From positions 4,402,001-4,466,000 of the forward strand of contig OY729512.2 in NCBI GenBank assembly GCA_963422445.2: a DNA stretch of 64,000 bases. The letters run 5' to 3'. Both the position numbers and the translations under genes were made by a program. Shown piece by piece: positions 54,676-63,280 of the stretch. Position 1 is the first letter of the stretch; the number at the start of each line of letters is the position of its first letter. The notes under the pieces are model-generated. The model was given only the letters and a program-made list of their open reading frames with translations, was not told the origin of the DNA and made no database searches. Origin of the DNA: G963422445 sp963422445. Lineage in GTDB: Bacteria > Pseudomonadota > Alphaproteobacteria > Thalassobaculales > Thalassobaculaceae.

Positions 54676-55481
54676 CGTTCATCCCGGGGTCTGGCTCGCA
54701 GATAAATCGGCCCGAAACGGTCATTCTGCAGCAACTCGACCTGACCCTCCTTCACCAGTTCGAGACTGGCCGCCAGTGTCGATGCGATCGCCGAACGAGT
54801 CATCAGGCCCTCACGAAGGTTTTTCGGTAGGAAACTGACAAGCGATTGCCAAGTCGGGATGTGCCCGAGCATCCGGCGCAGGCGGTCCACCGCCTCGCCC
54901 ACCGCATAGAGATCGGTCGGCGCAATATACAAGCGATCGTTGACGCCGCGGCTTCTGTGTTCGACATAGGCCTGCAGGAGTTCGAACAACGAAAGATCGT
55001 AATACGGCCGCAAGTGGTCGGTAATTGCTTCCGTCATGCCACGGGGGAAAACCTCCGCACCCAGACGCGGCCGCGCCATCAATTGCTCGCCAGCGTTCCG
55101 CATTGCAGTCAGGCGTTGCAATTGAAAACGCAGAGCTTCCACCATCTCGTCGGACGACATCACCTCGTCGTCCGGCTCGTCGTCCGGCAGCAACAGACGT
55201 GACTTCAGGTAAGCAAGCCAGGCCGCCATGACCAGATAGTCGGCGGCGACTTCCAGGTTCAGCGTCTGTATTTCCCGCATGAATTCGAGATATTGTTCGG
55301 CAAGTTCGAGAATCGAAACCTGGGTCAGATCAACTTTCTGCTGCCGGGCCAACGACAACAAGACATCGATCGGACCTTCATAGCCATCAAGCGACAGGAA
55401 CAGAGACAACTGCTCGGGTTCATGTCCCCGGCGCCAGTCCGGTTCGGGAGTTTCGAAATCGTCACCATGATCCAGTGTCAT
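54672..55481 (-). CDS. scpA: Segregation and condensation protein A (kleisin)
   Basis: About 269 residues from ATG 55481 (MTLDHGDDFETPEPD); TTG 55511 is an alternative. Kleisin text: LDGYEGPIDVLLSLARQQKVDLTQVSILELAEQYLEFM (in part), VAADYLVMAAWLAYLKSRLLLP and a C-terminal winged helix ending VKEGQVELLQNDRFGPI. It bridges the SMC heads in chromosome condensation. It follows the M50 protease gene with a 1-bp gap and is coupled to scpB. Confidence 0.93.
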   Translation of the reverse strand: MTLDHGDDFETPEPDWRRGHEPEQLSLFLSLDGYEGPIDVLLSLARQQKVDLTQVSILELAEQYLEFMREIQTLNLEVAADYLVMAAWLAYLKSRLLLPDDEPDDEVMSSDEMVEALRFQLQRLTAMRNAGEQLMARPRLGAEVFPRGMTEAITDHLRPYYDLSLFELLQAYVEHRSRGVNDRLYIAPTDLYAVGEAVDRLRRMLGHIPTWQSLVSFLPKNLREGLMTRSAIASTLAASLELVKEGQVELLQNDRFGPIYLRARPRDER

Positions 55482-55482
55482 A

Positions 55483-56166
55483 TCAGGAGGACCCGGTAGC
55501 CCAGAGCGCAAATTCGATCAATCCGAAGATCGGTACCGACAAGATGTTATTCAAAAGGCTGGGGTCATACGCGAGGCTTGTCAGAATCGTCGGAAGTATC
55601 AAAAATACACCGATCACGATCAGGAGCCCATAGCGCTCAAGACGGGCATAGACCAGCGCAGACCGGTATGGCAACAGCCCGGTGACGATGCGGCCGCCGT
55701 CGAGCGGGGGCACTGGCAACATGTTGAAAACCGCGAGAATCGCATTGATAAACATTGAACGCTTCAGATTTTCGTGGGTCCAGTCGCCGACGAAATCCGG
55801 CAACAGGATCGACACATGAAACAATAGGGCCGAAACTAGCAAGAGCACGATGTTCGCCAGCGGTCCGGCGATAGCAATGAGTATCATGGCGCGGCGCGGG
55901 TTTCCGAGGCGCCTGAAATCCACAGGCACGGGTTTGGCGAAACCGAAGACCATGCCGAGTGACGAGAGCAGGCAGAGGAGCGGCATGGCCACCGTTCCGA
56001 ACAAATCAATGTGCCGGAACGGGTTGAGTGTGACACGTCCAAGCGATCGAGCTGTCGGATCGCCGAGCATCCAGGCCACATAGGCATGTGCCGCTTCATG
56101 CAGGGTGATCGCCAACGTCAGCGGCAATATCCAGATCGATGCCTGGTAGAGAATGTTCTCGATCAT
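55483..56166 (-). CDS. Site-2 protease family protein (M50 metalloprotease)
   Basis: About 227 residues, four to six membrane helices. The zinc motif HEAAH lies in LAITLHEAAHAYVAWMLGDPTA, with the third ligand region NMLPVPPLDGGRI. These are the rhomboid-like intramembrane zinc protease hallmarks of the short S2P subgroup. ATG 56166 chosen; GTG 56190, overlapping the nagZ stop, is possible. It commonly lies between nagZ and scpA in alphaproteobacteria. Substrate unknown. Confidence 0.9.
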   Translation of the reverse strand: MIENILYQASIWILPLTLAITLHEAAHAYVAWMLGDPTARSLGRVTLNPFRHIDLFGTVAMPLLCLLSSLGMVFGFAKPVPVDFRRLGNPRRAMILIAIAGPLANIVLLLVSALLFHVSILLPDFVGDWTHENLKRSMFINAILAVFNMLPVPPLDGGRIVTGLLPYRSALVYARLERYGLLIVIGVFLILPTILTSLAYDPSLLNNILSVPIFGLIEFALWATGSS

Positions 56167-56186
56167 GACCGCACCCACACCTTCCG

Positions 56187-57203
56187 TCACGCCTCCGCCA
56201 GACCGGCTTCAAGGTCGTACAGTGCCCGGTCACGGTCCAAATCACTACGTTCAGCTGCCAGTCGAGCGGCCAGTCCGAGCATTTCCGTGGCCCGGCGCCG
56301 CGACGTACCGGAGAGCATCGGGATCCGGTCGACCATGGCCATCATCTCCGACATGACGCCGCTGCAATGTAAAGCGATATCGCATCCGGCAGCGATCGCG
56401 CCGGCAGCGCGCCCGGCAAGGGAGCCGGACAATGCCGACATCGACAGGTCATCGCTGATCAACAGTCCGTCGAAACCGATCATGTCGCGGACGACAGTCT
56501 TGATCACCGCCGCCGACACCGTGACCGGGTGCGTGGCATCGATCGCAGGGAACAGCAGGTGCCCGGTCATCGCTGCGGGCGCGCTGTTCAGCGCCCGGAA
56601 AGGCACAAAGTCACGGCGTTCGAGATCACGCAGCGGCACATCAATAACTGGAAGCGCATGATGGCTGTCGACCCGGGCACGGCCATGCCCCGGTATGTGT
56701 TTGATGACAGGCACCACACCACCGGTGCCGAGACCCGCAATCCAGGCCTGCCCCAATGCCGCAACCGACTTTGGTTCGTCCGCAAACGAACGGTCGCCAA
56801 TCGCACCATGTCCATCTCTTTCCCGCAAATCGAGAACCGGAGCGCAATTCACATCGATGCCGACGTCATGCAGGTCTTCGGCAATCAGTCTGGCATTGAC
56901 CATTGCAAGGTGTTGCGCCCGGTCGGGATTGTTGCGATACAGGACGCCGAATTTTGCGGCAGCGGGCGCCGCGCGCCATAATGGTGGTTTCAGGCGCTGC
57001 ACCCGTCCCCCTTCCTGATCGATCAGGATTGGCGTCCGGCGTCCGACGGTCTCCCGCAGCGAAGTCGTCAACCTCCGAATCTGGTCAGGAGACTCGCAGT
57101 TTCGCGGAAACAGAATGAAGCCAAACGGATTAGCTTCGCGAAAAAACCGTATTTCGGAGGCCTTGAGCCTGTAACCGGCGCAACCGAAAATACACGCTCT
57201 CAC
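56187..57203 (-). CDS. nagZ: Beta-N-acetylhexosaminidase NagZ
   Basis: 338 residues, glycoside hydrolase family 3. It removes GlcNAc from anhydromuropeptides during cytoplasmic peptidoglycan recycling. Motifs: IDQEGGRVQRL, VIKHIPGHGRARVDSH (the KH-PGHG loop with catalytic His) and LISDDLSMSAL with the nucleophile Asp. Starts 15 bp after the SPOR-domain gene. Confidence 0.95.
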   Translation of the reverse strand: MRACIFGCAGYRLKASEIRFFREANPFGFILFPRNCESPDQIRRLTTSLRETVGRRTPILIDQEGGRVQRLKPPLWRAAPAAAKFGVLYRNNPDRAQHLAMVNARLIAEDLHDVGIDVNCAPVLDLRERDGHGAIGDRSFADEPKSVAALGQAWIAGLGTGGVVPVIKHIPGHGRARVDSHHALPVIDVPLRDLERRDFVPFRALNSAPAAMTGHLLFPAIDATHPVTVSAAVIKTVVRDMIGFDGLLISDDLSMSALSGSLAGRAAGAIAAGCDIALHCSGVMSEMMAMVDRIPMLSGTSRRRATEMLGLAARLAAERSDLDRDRALYDLEAGLAEA

Positions 57204-57218
57204 GGCAGGCCGTCGCGC

Positions 57219-58115
57219 TCAGCGTGACACAACGAGGCATGCCTGCGCGCGTGCCTGCAATGCTGCGCATGTAGCTGCAGCCCGGGCCTCGGGGAGGGGA
57301 CCGCCCTGAACCCTATAAAGAGTCCCCTTTCCTTCAACTTCCACCGGCATGACCGAGAGCCTCAGGGCCTTGAGTTGCGCGCCATGCGCGGCCTGCAGAC
57401 GGCGCCACTCCGACCGCGCCGTCGCGTCATCCTTGTAAGCTCCCAGTTGAATCCGGAAACGGGGTGCCGGCAGCGGCTTGACGGTCTGAACCGGCGAGTT
57501 GGTCGGGGCCGTTTCATCCGGTTCAACCGATTCCCCGGTTTGCACGGTCCCGGAACTTGAAGATGGGACCGCCAGCGCCGCTTCCGGCGCCGAGGCAGCG
57601 GGCGGCACTGCCGGTCCGGCCTCCGACCCGGCGGTAGATCGGGCCTCCCTGGTCTCCGTCGATCTCCCGGTCGTCGCGGGGTCAGAGGCCGCATCCCCGG
57701 TGGCAGAATGCGAGGTTGGGGCCGGCAACGGCAACAGGCGCTGGACCGGCTTTTCCGGACGCGGCAGAAGGCGCTCGACGGCAGGTTCGGTGTTACCAAG
57801 TTTACGGTCGATATTGCCAAAGATCAGCTTGTCCTGATGCTCAACCTTCAAGCCTCCGGAATCGTCGGGCTTGACCCGAACCGGGGACGAATCGGCGCGA
57901 ATTACTGGTAACTCGCCACTGTCTGAAACAGATTGGCCATCATCAGAAACATACCAGACAATGACCCCGAAAACGACGAGTGCGAAGGCCGCCACGAAGA
58001 CCGAAAGACCCCGCCCAAAGCCGGTCTGCTGTTCACGATCCGCCGGCGATACGGGCGGTGAGTCCTCCTGATCGAGAGGAAACAGCGGCGGCGACCGGTC
58101 CTCTGGCGAACTCAT
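57219..58115 (-). CDS. SPOR-domain inner-membrane protein
   Basis: 298 residues, type II membrane topology: a short cytoplasmic N terminus, one helix near residues 34-51 (FVAAFALVVFGVIVWYV), a long Pro/Ser/Ala-rich periplasmic linker, and a C-terminal SPOR domain (FRIQLGAYKDDATARSEWRRL to QARAQACLVV) that binds denuded septal glycan. It lies between argS and nagZ, overlapping the argS stop by 4 bp. Probably involved in cell division or septal peptidoglycan; not identifiable as FtsN. Confidence 0.87.
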   Translation of the reverse strand: MSSPEDRSPPLFPLDQEDSPPVSPADREQQTGFGRGLSVFVAAFALVVFGVIVWYVSDDGQSVSDSGELPVIRADSSPVRVKPDDSGGLKVEHQDKLIFGNIDRKLGNTEPAVERLLPRPEKPVQRLLPLPAPTSHSATGDAASDPATTGRSTETREARSTAGSEAGPAVPPAASAPEAALAVPSSSSGTVQTGESVEPDETAPTNSPVQTVKPLPAPRFRIQLGAYKDDATARSEWRRLQAAHGAQLKALRLSVMPVEVEGKGTLYRVQGGPLPEARAAATCAALQARAQACLVVSR

Positions 58116-59866
58116 GATCTGAGCTCCTCCAATGGCTCAACGCCCAGGACGGCGAGTCCGGATGCCACGACTGTCGCGACAGCTTGCACCAGTGCCAGAC
58201 GAGCGAGAGTCTGGCGGGGCTCGTCATCCCTGATGAAACGCAAGGCGGCATCGTCCCGCCCCTTGTTCCACAAAGCATGGAATCCGGCGGCGAGTTCCGA
58301 AAGAAAAAATGCCACGCGATGCGGTTCATGGGCTTCAGCTGCGCTTTCAACGACCCGCGGCCAACTGGCAAGCTGCCTGATCAGACCGAGTTCGGCGGGA
58401 TCGGTCAAACAGTTCAGATCAGCTCCGGCCAAGGCTGTCATTTCAAGGTGTTCGCCCGGCAGGAAAGCACTAGCATGCCGCAGCACCGATTTGCAGCGCG
58501 CATGGGCATACTGGACATAGAATACCGGATTCTCGCGACTCTGTTCGGTGACGCTGGCGAAATCGAATTCCAGCGGCTGGTCGTTGCGCCGGGTCAGCAT
58601 GATAAACCGGATCACGTCCTTTCCGACCGCGTCGATGACGTCCGACAGGGTCACGAAGGTGCCCGCCCGCTTGGACATCGCAACCGGCCGACCGTCCTGC
58701 ATCATCTTCACCATCTGACAAATCTTTACGTCGAGAACGCCGGCACCATCGGTAACGGCGCGAACAGCCGACTGCATACGCTTGACGTAACCGCCGTGAT
58801 CGGCGCCCCAGACGTCGATCATTTCGGCATAACCGCGCCGGAACTTGTCGAGATGATAGGCGACATCGGAGGCAAAATATGTCCAGCCGCCATCCGCCTT
58901 CCGGATGGGCCGATCAACATCGTCACCGAACTCTGTTGCCCGGAACAGATCCTGCGGGCGTGGCTCCCAGTCGTCCGGTCTGAGACCTTTCGGTGGCTCC
59001 AGGACGCCGTTATAGAGCAACCCTCTTTCGTCCAGCCCCTGCATCACCGCGTCGACCCCGCCGGCTTCGACCAGCGCCCGCTCGGAAACGTAATCGTGCA
59101 TGTCGACACCAAGCCGGGTGAGATCGTTCCGGATACCATCCATCATTGCCGCGACGGAGAATGTCCGAATCTCGTCGAGCCATTCCGTTTCCGGAACATT
59201 CTTCCAGCGAGCGCCGTAGCGTTCCGTCAACGCCTGCCCGACATCCTTGAGGTAGTCACCGGGATAATGCCCGTCGGGGATCGGACCGATCGCATCACCG
59301 AGCGCCTCGCGATACCGGAGATATGCCGACCGCGCCAGAATATCGACCTGGGCGCCAGCATCGTTGACATAGTACTCCCGGCATACATCAAACCCTGCTT
59401 TTTCAAGCAGGCGAGCGAGGACATCGCCAACCACGGCACCTCTGGCATGCGCGGCATGCAGCGGCCCCGTCGGATTGGCGGACACGTATTCCACATTGAC
59501 CTTGCGGCCGGCCCCCACTGCAGAACTGCCATACTCGGTCCCAACCTTCAGAACATCGCGCAAACGTTCCAACCAATAGTCATTGACCAGCTTCAGATTG
59601 ATGAATCCCGGCCCGGCAATCTCGATTGCCGCCACCGCATCATGCAACGCCAACCTGGTCCGCAGCGTTTCCGCCAGATCCTGCGGCTTCATGCCTGCGC
59701 GCTTCGCAAGCACCATCGCCGCATTGGTCGCAACGTCGCCATGCGCCGGATCGCGTGGCGGCTCGGCAGAAATGCGGGCAATCAGGGACGCATCGCACCC
59801 GGAGAGTGTCGGGACCGTTGCGACGGCTTCTCGGATGACAGCCTCGAACTGCTTGTAAACATTCAT
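58112..59866 (-). CDS. argS: Arginyl-tRNA synthetase
   Basis: 584 residues, class I. N-terminal additional domain (residues 1-115), then SANPTGPLHAAHARGAVVGD, where the HIGH motif reads HAAH, the WTYFASDVAYHLDKF region, and the KMSKS-type loop AMSKRAGTFVTLSDV. The C-terminal anticodon-binding domain follows. ATG 59866 abuts the dgt stop. HAAH is an unusual version of the motif but both His are kept. Confidence 0.95.
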   Translation of the reverse strand: MNVYKQFEAVIREAVATVPTLSGCDASLIARISAEPPRDPAHGDVATNAAMVLAKRAGMKPQDLAETLRTRLALHDAVAAIEIAGPGFINLKLVNDYWLERLRDVLKVGTEYGSSAVGAGRKVNVEYVSANPTGPLHAAHARGAVVGDVLARLLEKAGFDVCREYYVNDAGAQVDILARSAYLRYREALGDAIGPIPDGHYPGDYLKDVGQALTERYGARWKNVPETEWLDEIRTFSVAAMMDGIRNDLTRLGVDMHDYVSERALVEAGGVDAVMQGLDERGLLYNGVLEPPKGLRPDDWEPRPQDLFRATEFGDDVDRPIRKADGGWTYFASDVAYHLDKFRRGYAEMIDVWGADHGGYVKRMQSAVRAVTDGAGVLDVKICQMVKMMQDGRPVAMSKRAGTFVTLSDVIDAVGKDVIRFIMLTRRNDQPLEFDFASVTEQSRENPVFYVQYAHARCKSVLRHASAFLPGEHLEMTALAGADLNCLTDPAELGLIRQLASWPRVVESAAEAHEPHRVAFFLSELAAGFHALWNKGRDDAALRFIRDDEPRQTLARLALVQAVATVVASGLAVLGVEPLEELRS

Positions 59867-61048
59867 CTATCGTATCGTTTCCAGATCAAACAGGCGTCTG
59901 TGTTCCAACAGCGCGTAACGGTCAGTCATACCGGCAATATAGTCGGCAATCAGAAGCGCGCGATCTTCCGGTGTTCCGAGCCTGTCCTCGATCTGCCACT
60001 CGCCCGGCAGACAATAAGGCCGCTCTGCCAACAATTCGAAGAGCTCGGAGACCACGCGCGATGCCTTGGTGGCCATGCGATTGACCTTGTAATGCCGATA
60101 CATGTGATTGTGCAGAAATGTCTTCAACACGGCATCCGCTTCCCGGACGGCATCGCTGAAAGCAACCAGTGGACCAGTCGCCGCGCGGACGGCCTCTGCC
60201 GAATCGGGACGCAACGCCGCAAGACGACGGCGGGTCTCGGCCAGCAGGTCACGGCACAACATGTCGGTCACATGGCGGTAGATTTCATGGGCCATCCGCC
60301 CGGACTCGAGCTTGCCATATTGGCTGAGAATAGCGTCAACAATGGCGCTGGCCAGCGGAACAGAGGACAGCACCTCGACATCGAACAGTCCGGCGCGAAG
60401 GCCATCCTCGATGTCATGGGCGTCATAGGCGATGTCATCGGCGACCGATGCGACCTGCGCCTCGGCGCTAGCCTGATTCCGGAGATCCAGATTGATACGC
60501 AACGCAAGTTCGGCAACTGTGCGCGATGGCGTGCCGGGAACCGGGCCATTGTGCTTGATAAGACCTTCGAGACATTCCCAGGTCAGATTGAGGCCGTCGA
60601 ACGCGGCGTAGCGCTGCTCGAGACAGGTCACCAGCCGCAGGGTCTGATCGTTGTGATCGAATCCGCCATAAGGTTCGAGCGCAGTGTCGAGCGCATGCTC
60701 GCCAGCGTGGCCGAACGGGGTGTGGCCGAAATCGTGAGCCAGCGCCAATGCTTCGCCGAGATCTTCGTTTAGACCGAGGGAGCGGCAGAGCGACCGGGTA
60801 ATCTGGGCGACTTCCAGACTGTGCGTCAGACGGGTCCGAAAATAGTCGCCTTCGGAAAACATGAAGACCTGGGTCTTGTTCCGAAGCTTGCGAAATGCGC
60901 CGGAATGCAGAATCCGGTCACGATCACGCTCATGCGGCGTGCGTTCCTCCGCCTCAGGCTCCTGGTGGAGCCGACCGCGGCTTGCTTCAGGCCTGCTGGC
61001 ATATTCGGCAAGTACGGGCCCACGAAAGCGGAACCGGTCGGCGGGCAT
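59867..61048 (-). CDS. dgt: Deoxyguanosinetriphosphate triphosphohydrolase-like protein (Dgt)
   Basis: 393 residues. HD-domain dNTPase: RDRDRILHSGAFRKLRNKTQVF, then RTRLTHSLEVAQI (first His), ALAHDFGHTPFGHAGE (HD pair) and SVADDIAYDAHDIEDGLRAG (second Asp). It hydrolyses dNTPs to nucleosides and triphosphate. First gene of the dgt-argS-SPOR-nagZ run. Confidence 0.94.
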   Translation of the reverse strand: MPADRFRFRGPVLAEYASRPEASRGRLHQEPEAEERTPHERDRDRILHSGAFRKLRNKTQVFMFSEGDYFRTRLTHSLEVAQITRSLCRSLGLNEDLGEALALAHDFGHTPFGHAGEHALDTALEPYGGFDHNDQTLRLVTCLEQRYAAFDGLNLTWECLEGLIKHNGPVPGTPSRTVAELALRINLDLRNQASAEAQVASVADDIAYDAHDIEDGLRAGLFDVEVLSSVPLASAIVDAILSQYGKLESGRMAHEIYRHVTDMLCRDLLAETRRRLAALRPDSAEAVRAATGPLVAFSDAVREADAVLKTFLHNHMYRHYKVNRMATKASRVVSELFELLAERPYCLPGEWQIEDRLGTPEDRALLIADYIAGMTDRYALLEHRRLFDLETIR

Positions 61049-61339
61049 CGTTTCTATCCAATGTTACGGAGGACCGCGAGCTTAACCCGAAAAGCCCACC
61101 GACGCAACGGAAATCCCAGCACGACCCACGGCGATCCTACGCCAAGTTCGCCCTGTTTTTCTCATGCCTACTGATAATGTGATCTACTGCGCGATTTGGG
61201 CCTTCACGACTCGTTGGCCCCGGATCGGCCGGTCAGTGCGGTGCGGCGTATTGTCGGTCGGGCGATCCTGGAGACAGCCGTCGCGGTGTGCGGGCGACGG
61301 CCGCACGGATGGTGTCGTGGTTTCGGGAGACGGTCTCGG
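61049..61339. other. Sequence upstream of dgt
   Basis: About 290 bp with no supported gene. It should hold the dgt promoter and the edge of the third mobile-element region. A short AT-richer stretch at 61155-61185 (TACTGATAATGTGATCTAC) is the only promoter-like part. Confidence 0.35.
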
Positions 61340-61641
61340 TCAGAAGGGCGTGAAGAGCGCCTTCATGCCGTCCTTGCGTCGATAGCTGAAGGCGCGCAGG
61401 GTCTCGGCGAAGCCCCTCTTCGGTTTGCCGATCTTGCGATTGTCCCCCTCCCCCAAGATCACGGCGATCGCGATGGTGTTGATGATGGCGCTGTTGGAGG
61501 GTACGTATCGGGTGCGGGCGGTGCAATCGTCTTCTTGAAGGTAACGTCCCCGACATGATGATGGCTTTCGGCCAACCAGTGACCGCGGTTCCAAGCGAGC
61601 CGGTCTTGCGGGGTTGTGTGGCCGGCGTCGGTGGAGGTCAT
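61340..61641 (-). pseudogene. ISAs1-like transposase C-terminal remnant
   Basis: Minus-strand text in two phases: DRLAWNRGHWLAESHHHVGDVTFK, then EDDCTARTRYVPSNSAIINTIAIAVIL and RAFSYRRKDGMKALFTPF to a stop. It resembles the ISAs1 C-terminal block (LNRGHW-IE--HHV-DVTF-ED---R), with the catalytic Glu position replaced or shifted. Only about the last quarter of a transposase remains. It is not a copy of the ISAs1 transposase at 29747, as the residues differ widely. Confidence 0.55.
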
Positions 61642-61801
61642 GCCGAAGGCGGACTCGATAGATTCTTTTCGGTTTTCTTATCCATGCAGTGACGGATCAT
61701 CCGGACGATCTGTTTCACATGCGGATAATTGATCATGCTTAATTCGTGAATCGTAGGCATCGTGACAGGATCCCGCCCGATTCGCCTTGGAGGTCAGAAA
61801 G

Positions 61802-62025
61802 ATGGATCACGAACGGCTTCGGGATTGGGTCTCGCATGTCGATGGGTTGACGGCAGCGCCACGCATGAAGGTCACGGCGGTACTATCGGGCCCACCGGAG
61901 GGCGCGTCCTCGCTGGCGGCGATCGATCTGGACGTGAATGACGAGCGGCGCTGTCCGCATTGCGGCACCGGCGGAGCGGTGCCGCGGGACAAGGCGCGCG
62001 GTCTGCACCGTTTTCGGGTTGTGGT
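61802..62025 (+). pseudogene. IS1595-like transposase N-terminal remnant
   Basis: Starts MDHERLRDWVSHVDGLTAA and includes AVLSGPPEGASSLAAIDL and the zinc-ribbon ERRCPHCGTGGAVPRDKARGLHRFRV, the usual N terminus of IS1595-family transposases. The second CxxC pair and the whole catalytic domain are missing: the frame turns into unrelated text after 62025 and stops at 62137. Confidence 0.6.
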
Positions 62026-62169
62026 TTTCTTGTTCAGGCCATCACCGGACGGCGGCTTGCTGGTGGTGGTGGTCGAGCATCGCACTGCGCTCAAATGCGG
62101 CGATGCAGTCCCGCAAGGCCATGGTCTCCCGCTCTAGACCGATCTTGTCCTGCTCAACCCAAGTTGGCA

Positions 62170-62600
62170 CTTTGTGGCTTGAAGTTCGCCATAACACATT
62201 AATTCTGCGTAAAAGTAATTTTCGACCCGGCACACATGGCTCCATTTTCGACGATTTTGTTATTCCAGCACCCGAGTTCTCCAGCGGTGCAGTTGTGGCT
62301 CCCATCTGCGGCACGGACGATCCGCGCAACTTCGGGGTAGGGCCGTACATCCTTAGCGGTTGGCGATTGTCGATCCAGCGGTCCGGCAGATCGTGATGGT
62401 GATGCGCAACCAGCTGCGGAGGCGATTGCGGATCGACTCCGCAGCTGAGGGTGATGCCAGCGGCCTTGAGGCGGGTGCGGAGCAGGTGCATGGCGTGAAA
62501 GGCGAGGAACAGGTGCCCGCAATACGGCCGTCTTTCTGATGCCAGATCGGGTGCAGGCCGAGCTCCGACACGAGAGATCGGAAGGTGGCCTGCATGTCAA
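62170..62600 (-). pseudogene. C-terminal remnant of an unassigned transposase family
   Basis: Two or more phases on the minus strand: MQATFRSLVSELGLHPIWHQ, DGRIAG, then FHAMHLLRTRLKAAGITLS and VARIVRAADGSHNCTAGEL. FRSLKSELGLRP---K---GHLF----A---LRTRLKAAGI is the C-terminal text of a large transposase family, probably the same one whose N terminus is at 50329-50538. It lies directly beside the repeat at 62614-62672, so an internal deletion derivative is likely. Confidence 0.55.
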
Positions 62601-62613
62601 TCTACCTTTAACA

Positions 62614-62672
62614 TGTGACACTCACAAATGTTGTCAGATCGGCGACGTCAACCGTGCTCACAGGGTTAACCT
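62614..62672. repeat. Dispersed repeat copy 2 (probable transposon end)
   Basis: Matches 50570-50630 in the same orientation over about 60 bp with roughly three quarters identity and small length differences. Here it stands immediately upstream of a transposase C-terminal remnant on the minus strand, with the N-terminal coding part missing. Confidence 0.55.
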
Positions 62673-62847
62673 TAAATCGCTCCCACCAGTACAGGATTCG
62701 TCCAGATGACGGATTGGAGTCCGGTTTCAGCAATGCGCCCCCTTGGTCGCACGGAGCGCAATCAGAAATGAACTCCCAAATAAGATATTGTCCCGGCCCG
62801 CATCACGACTTCGTTTTCGGCAACAACAGGCGATCACAATACCGACT

Positions 62848-62875
62848 TTGATTTTCGGCAGGATCATGTTATGCT
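62848..62875 (+). promoter_or_regulatory. Candidate sigma-70 promoter for erpA
   Basis: TTGATT (62848-62853) and TATGCT (62870-62875) are separated by 16 bp and lie 29 bp upstream of the erpA ATG. GGAG at 62894-62897 serves as ribosome-binding site. No iron-response (Irr/RirA/IscR) site was recognised by eye. Confidence 0.4.
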
Positions 62876-62904
62876 CACTGGCAGTCGCAGACTGGAGTTG
62901 AACG

Positions 62905-63267
62905 ATGCCCGACGGGATTACAGAATCCACGCTATCCGGAACCGAGCCGTTCGGCCTGACGGACCGAGCCGCCCAACGCATCGCTGTGATGCTGGCCGAT
63001 GAAAGCGAAGGCAACGCCATGCGCGTAGCGGTCGAGGGTGGAGGATGTTCCGGATTCCAGTATGTGTTCGGCTTTGACAACACGCGCAGCGACGATGACA
63101 TCGTCTTCGAAAACGACGGAGTCGCGGTGGTCATTGATTCGGTTTCGCTGGATCTCGTGCGCGGCGGAAAACTGGACTATGTCGAGGAACTGATCGGTTC
63201 GTATTTTCAGGTGGTCAACCCCAACGCCGCGTCGTCCTGCGGCTGTGGCACTTCGTTTTCATTGTAG
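62905..63267 (+). CDS. erpA: Iron-sulfur cluster insertion protein ErpA (HesB/IscA family)
   Basis: 120 residues. A-type carrier that passes Fe-S clusters to apoproteins. The three conserved Cys are Cys48 in EGGGCSGFQY and Cys112/Cys114 in ASSCGCGTSFSL. Other family text: FGLTDRAAQRI and DYVEELIGSYFQVVNPNA. It is divergent from dgt, the common alphaproteobacterial arrangement, now separated by a region of transposase remnants, and precedes xthA by 13 bp. Confidence 0.94.
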   Translation: MPDGITESTLSGTEPFGLTDRAAQRIAVMLADESEGNAMRVAVEGGGCSGFQYVFGFDNTRSDDDIVFENDGVAVVIDSVSLDLVRGGKLDYVEELIGSYFQVVNPNAASSCGCGTSFSL

Positions 63268-63280
63268 TCCCGCGATACTC

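Noticed and set aside
58184..60772. 862-codon open frame on the plus strand opposite argS and dgt
   Set aside because: It is antisense to two well-supported genes with conserved motifs, its composition is that of a high-GC shadow frame, and it shows no family resemblance.
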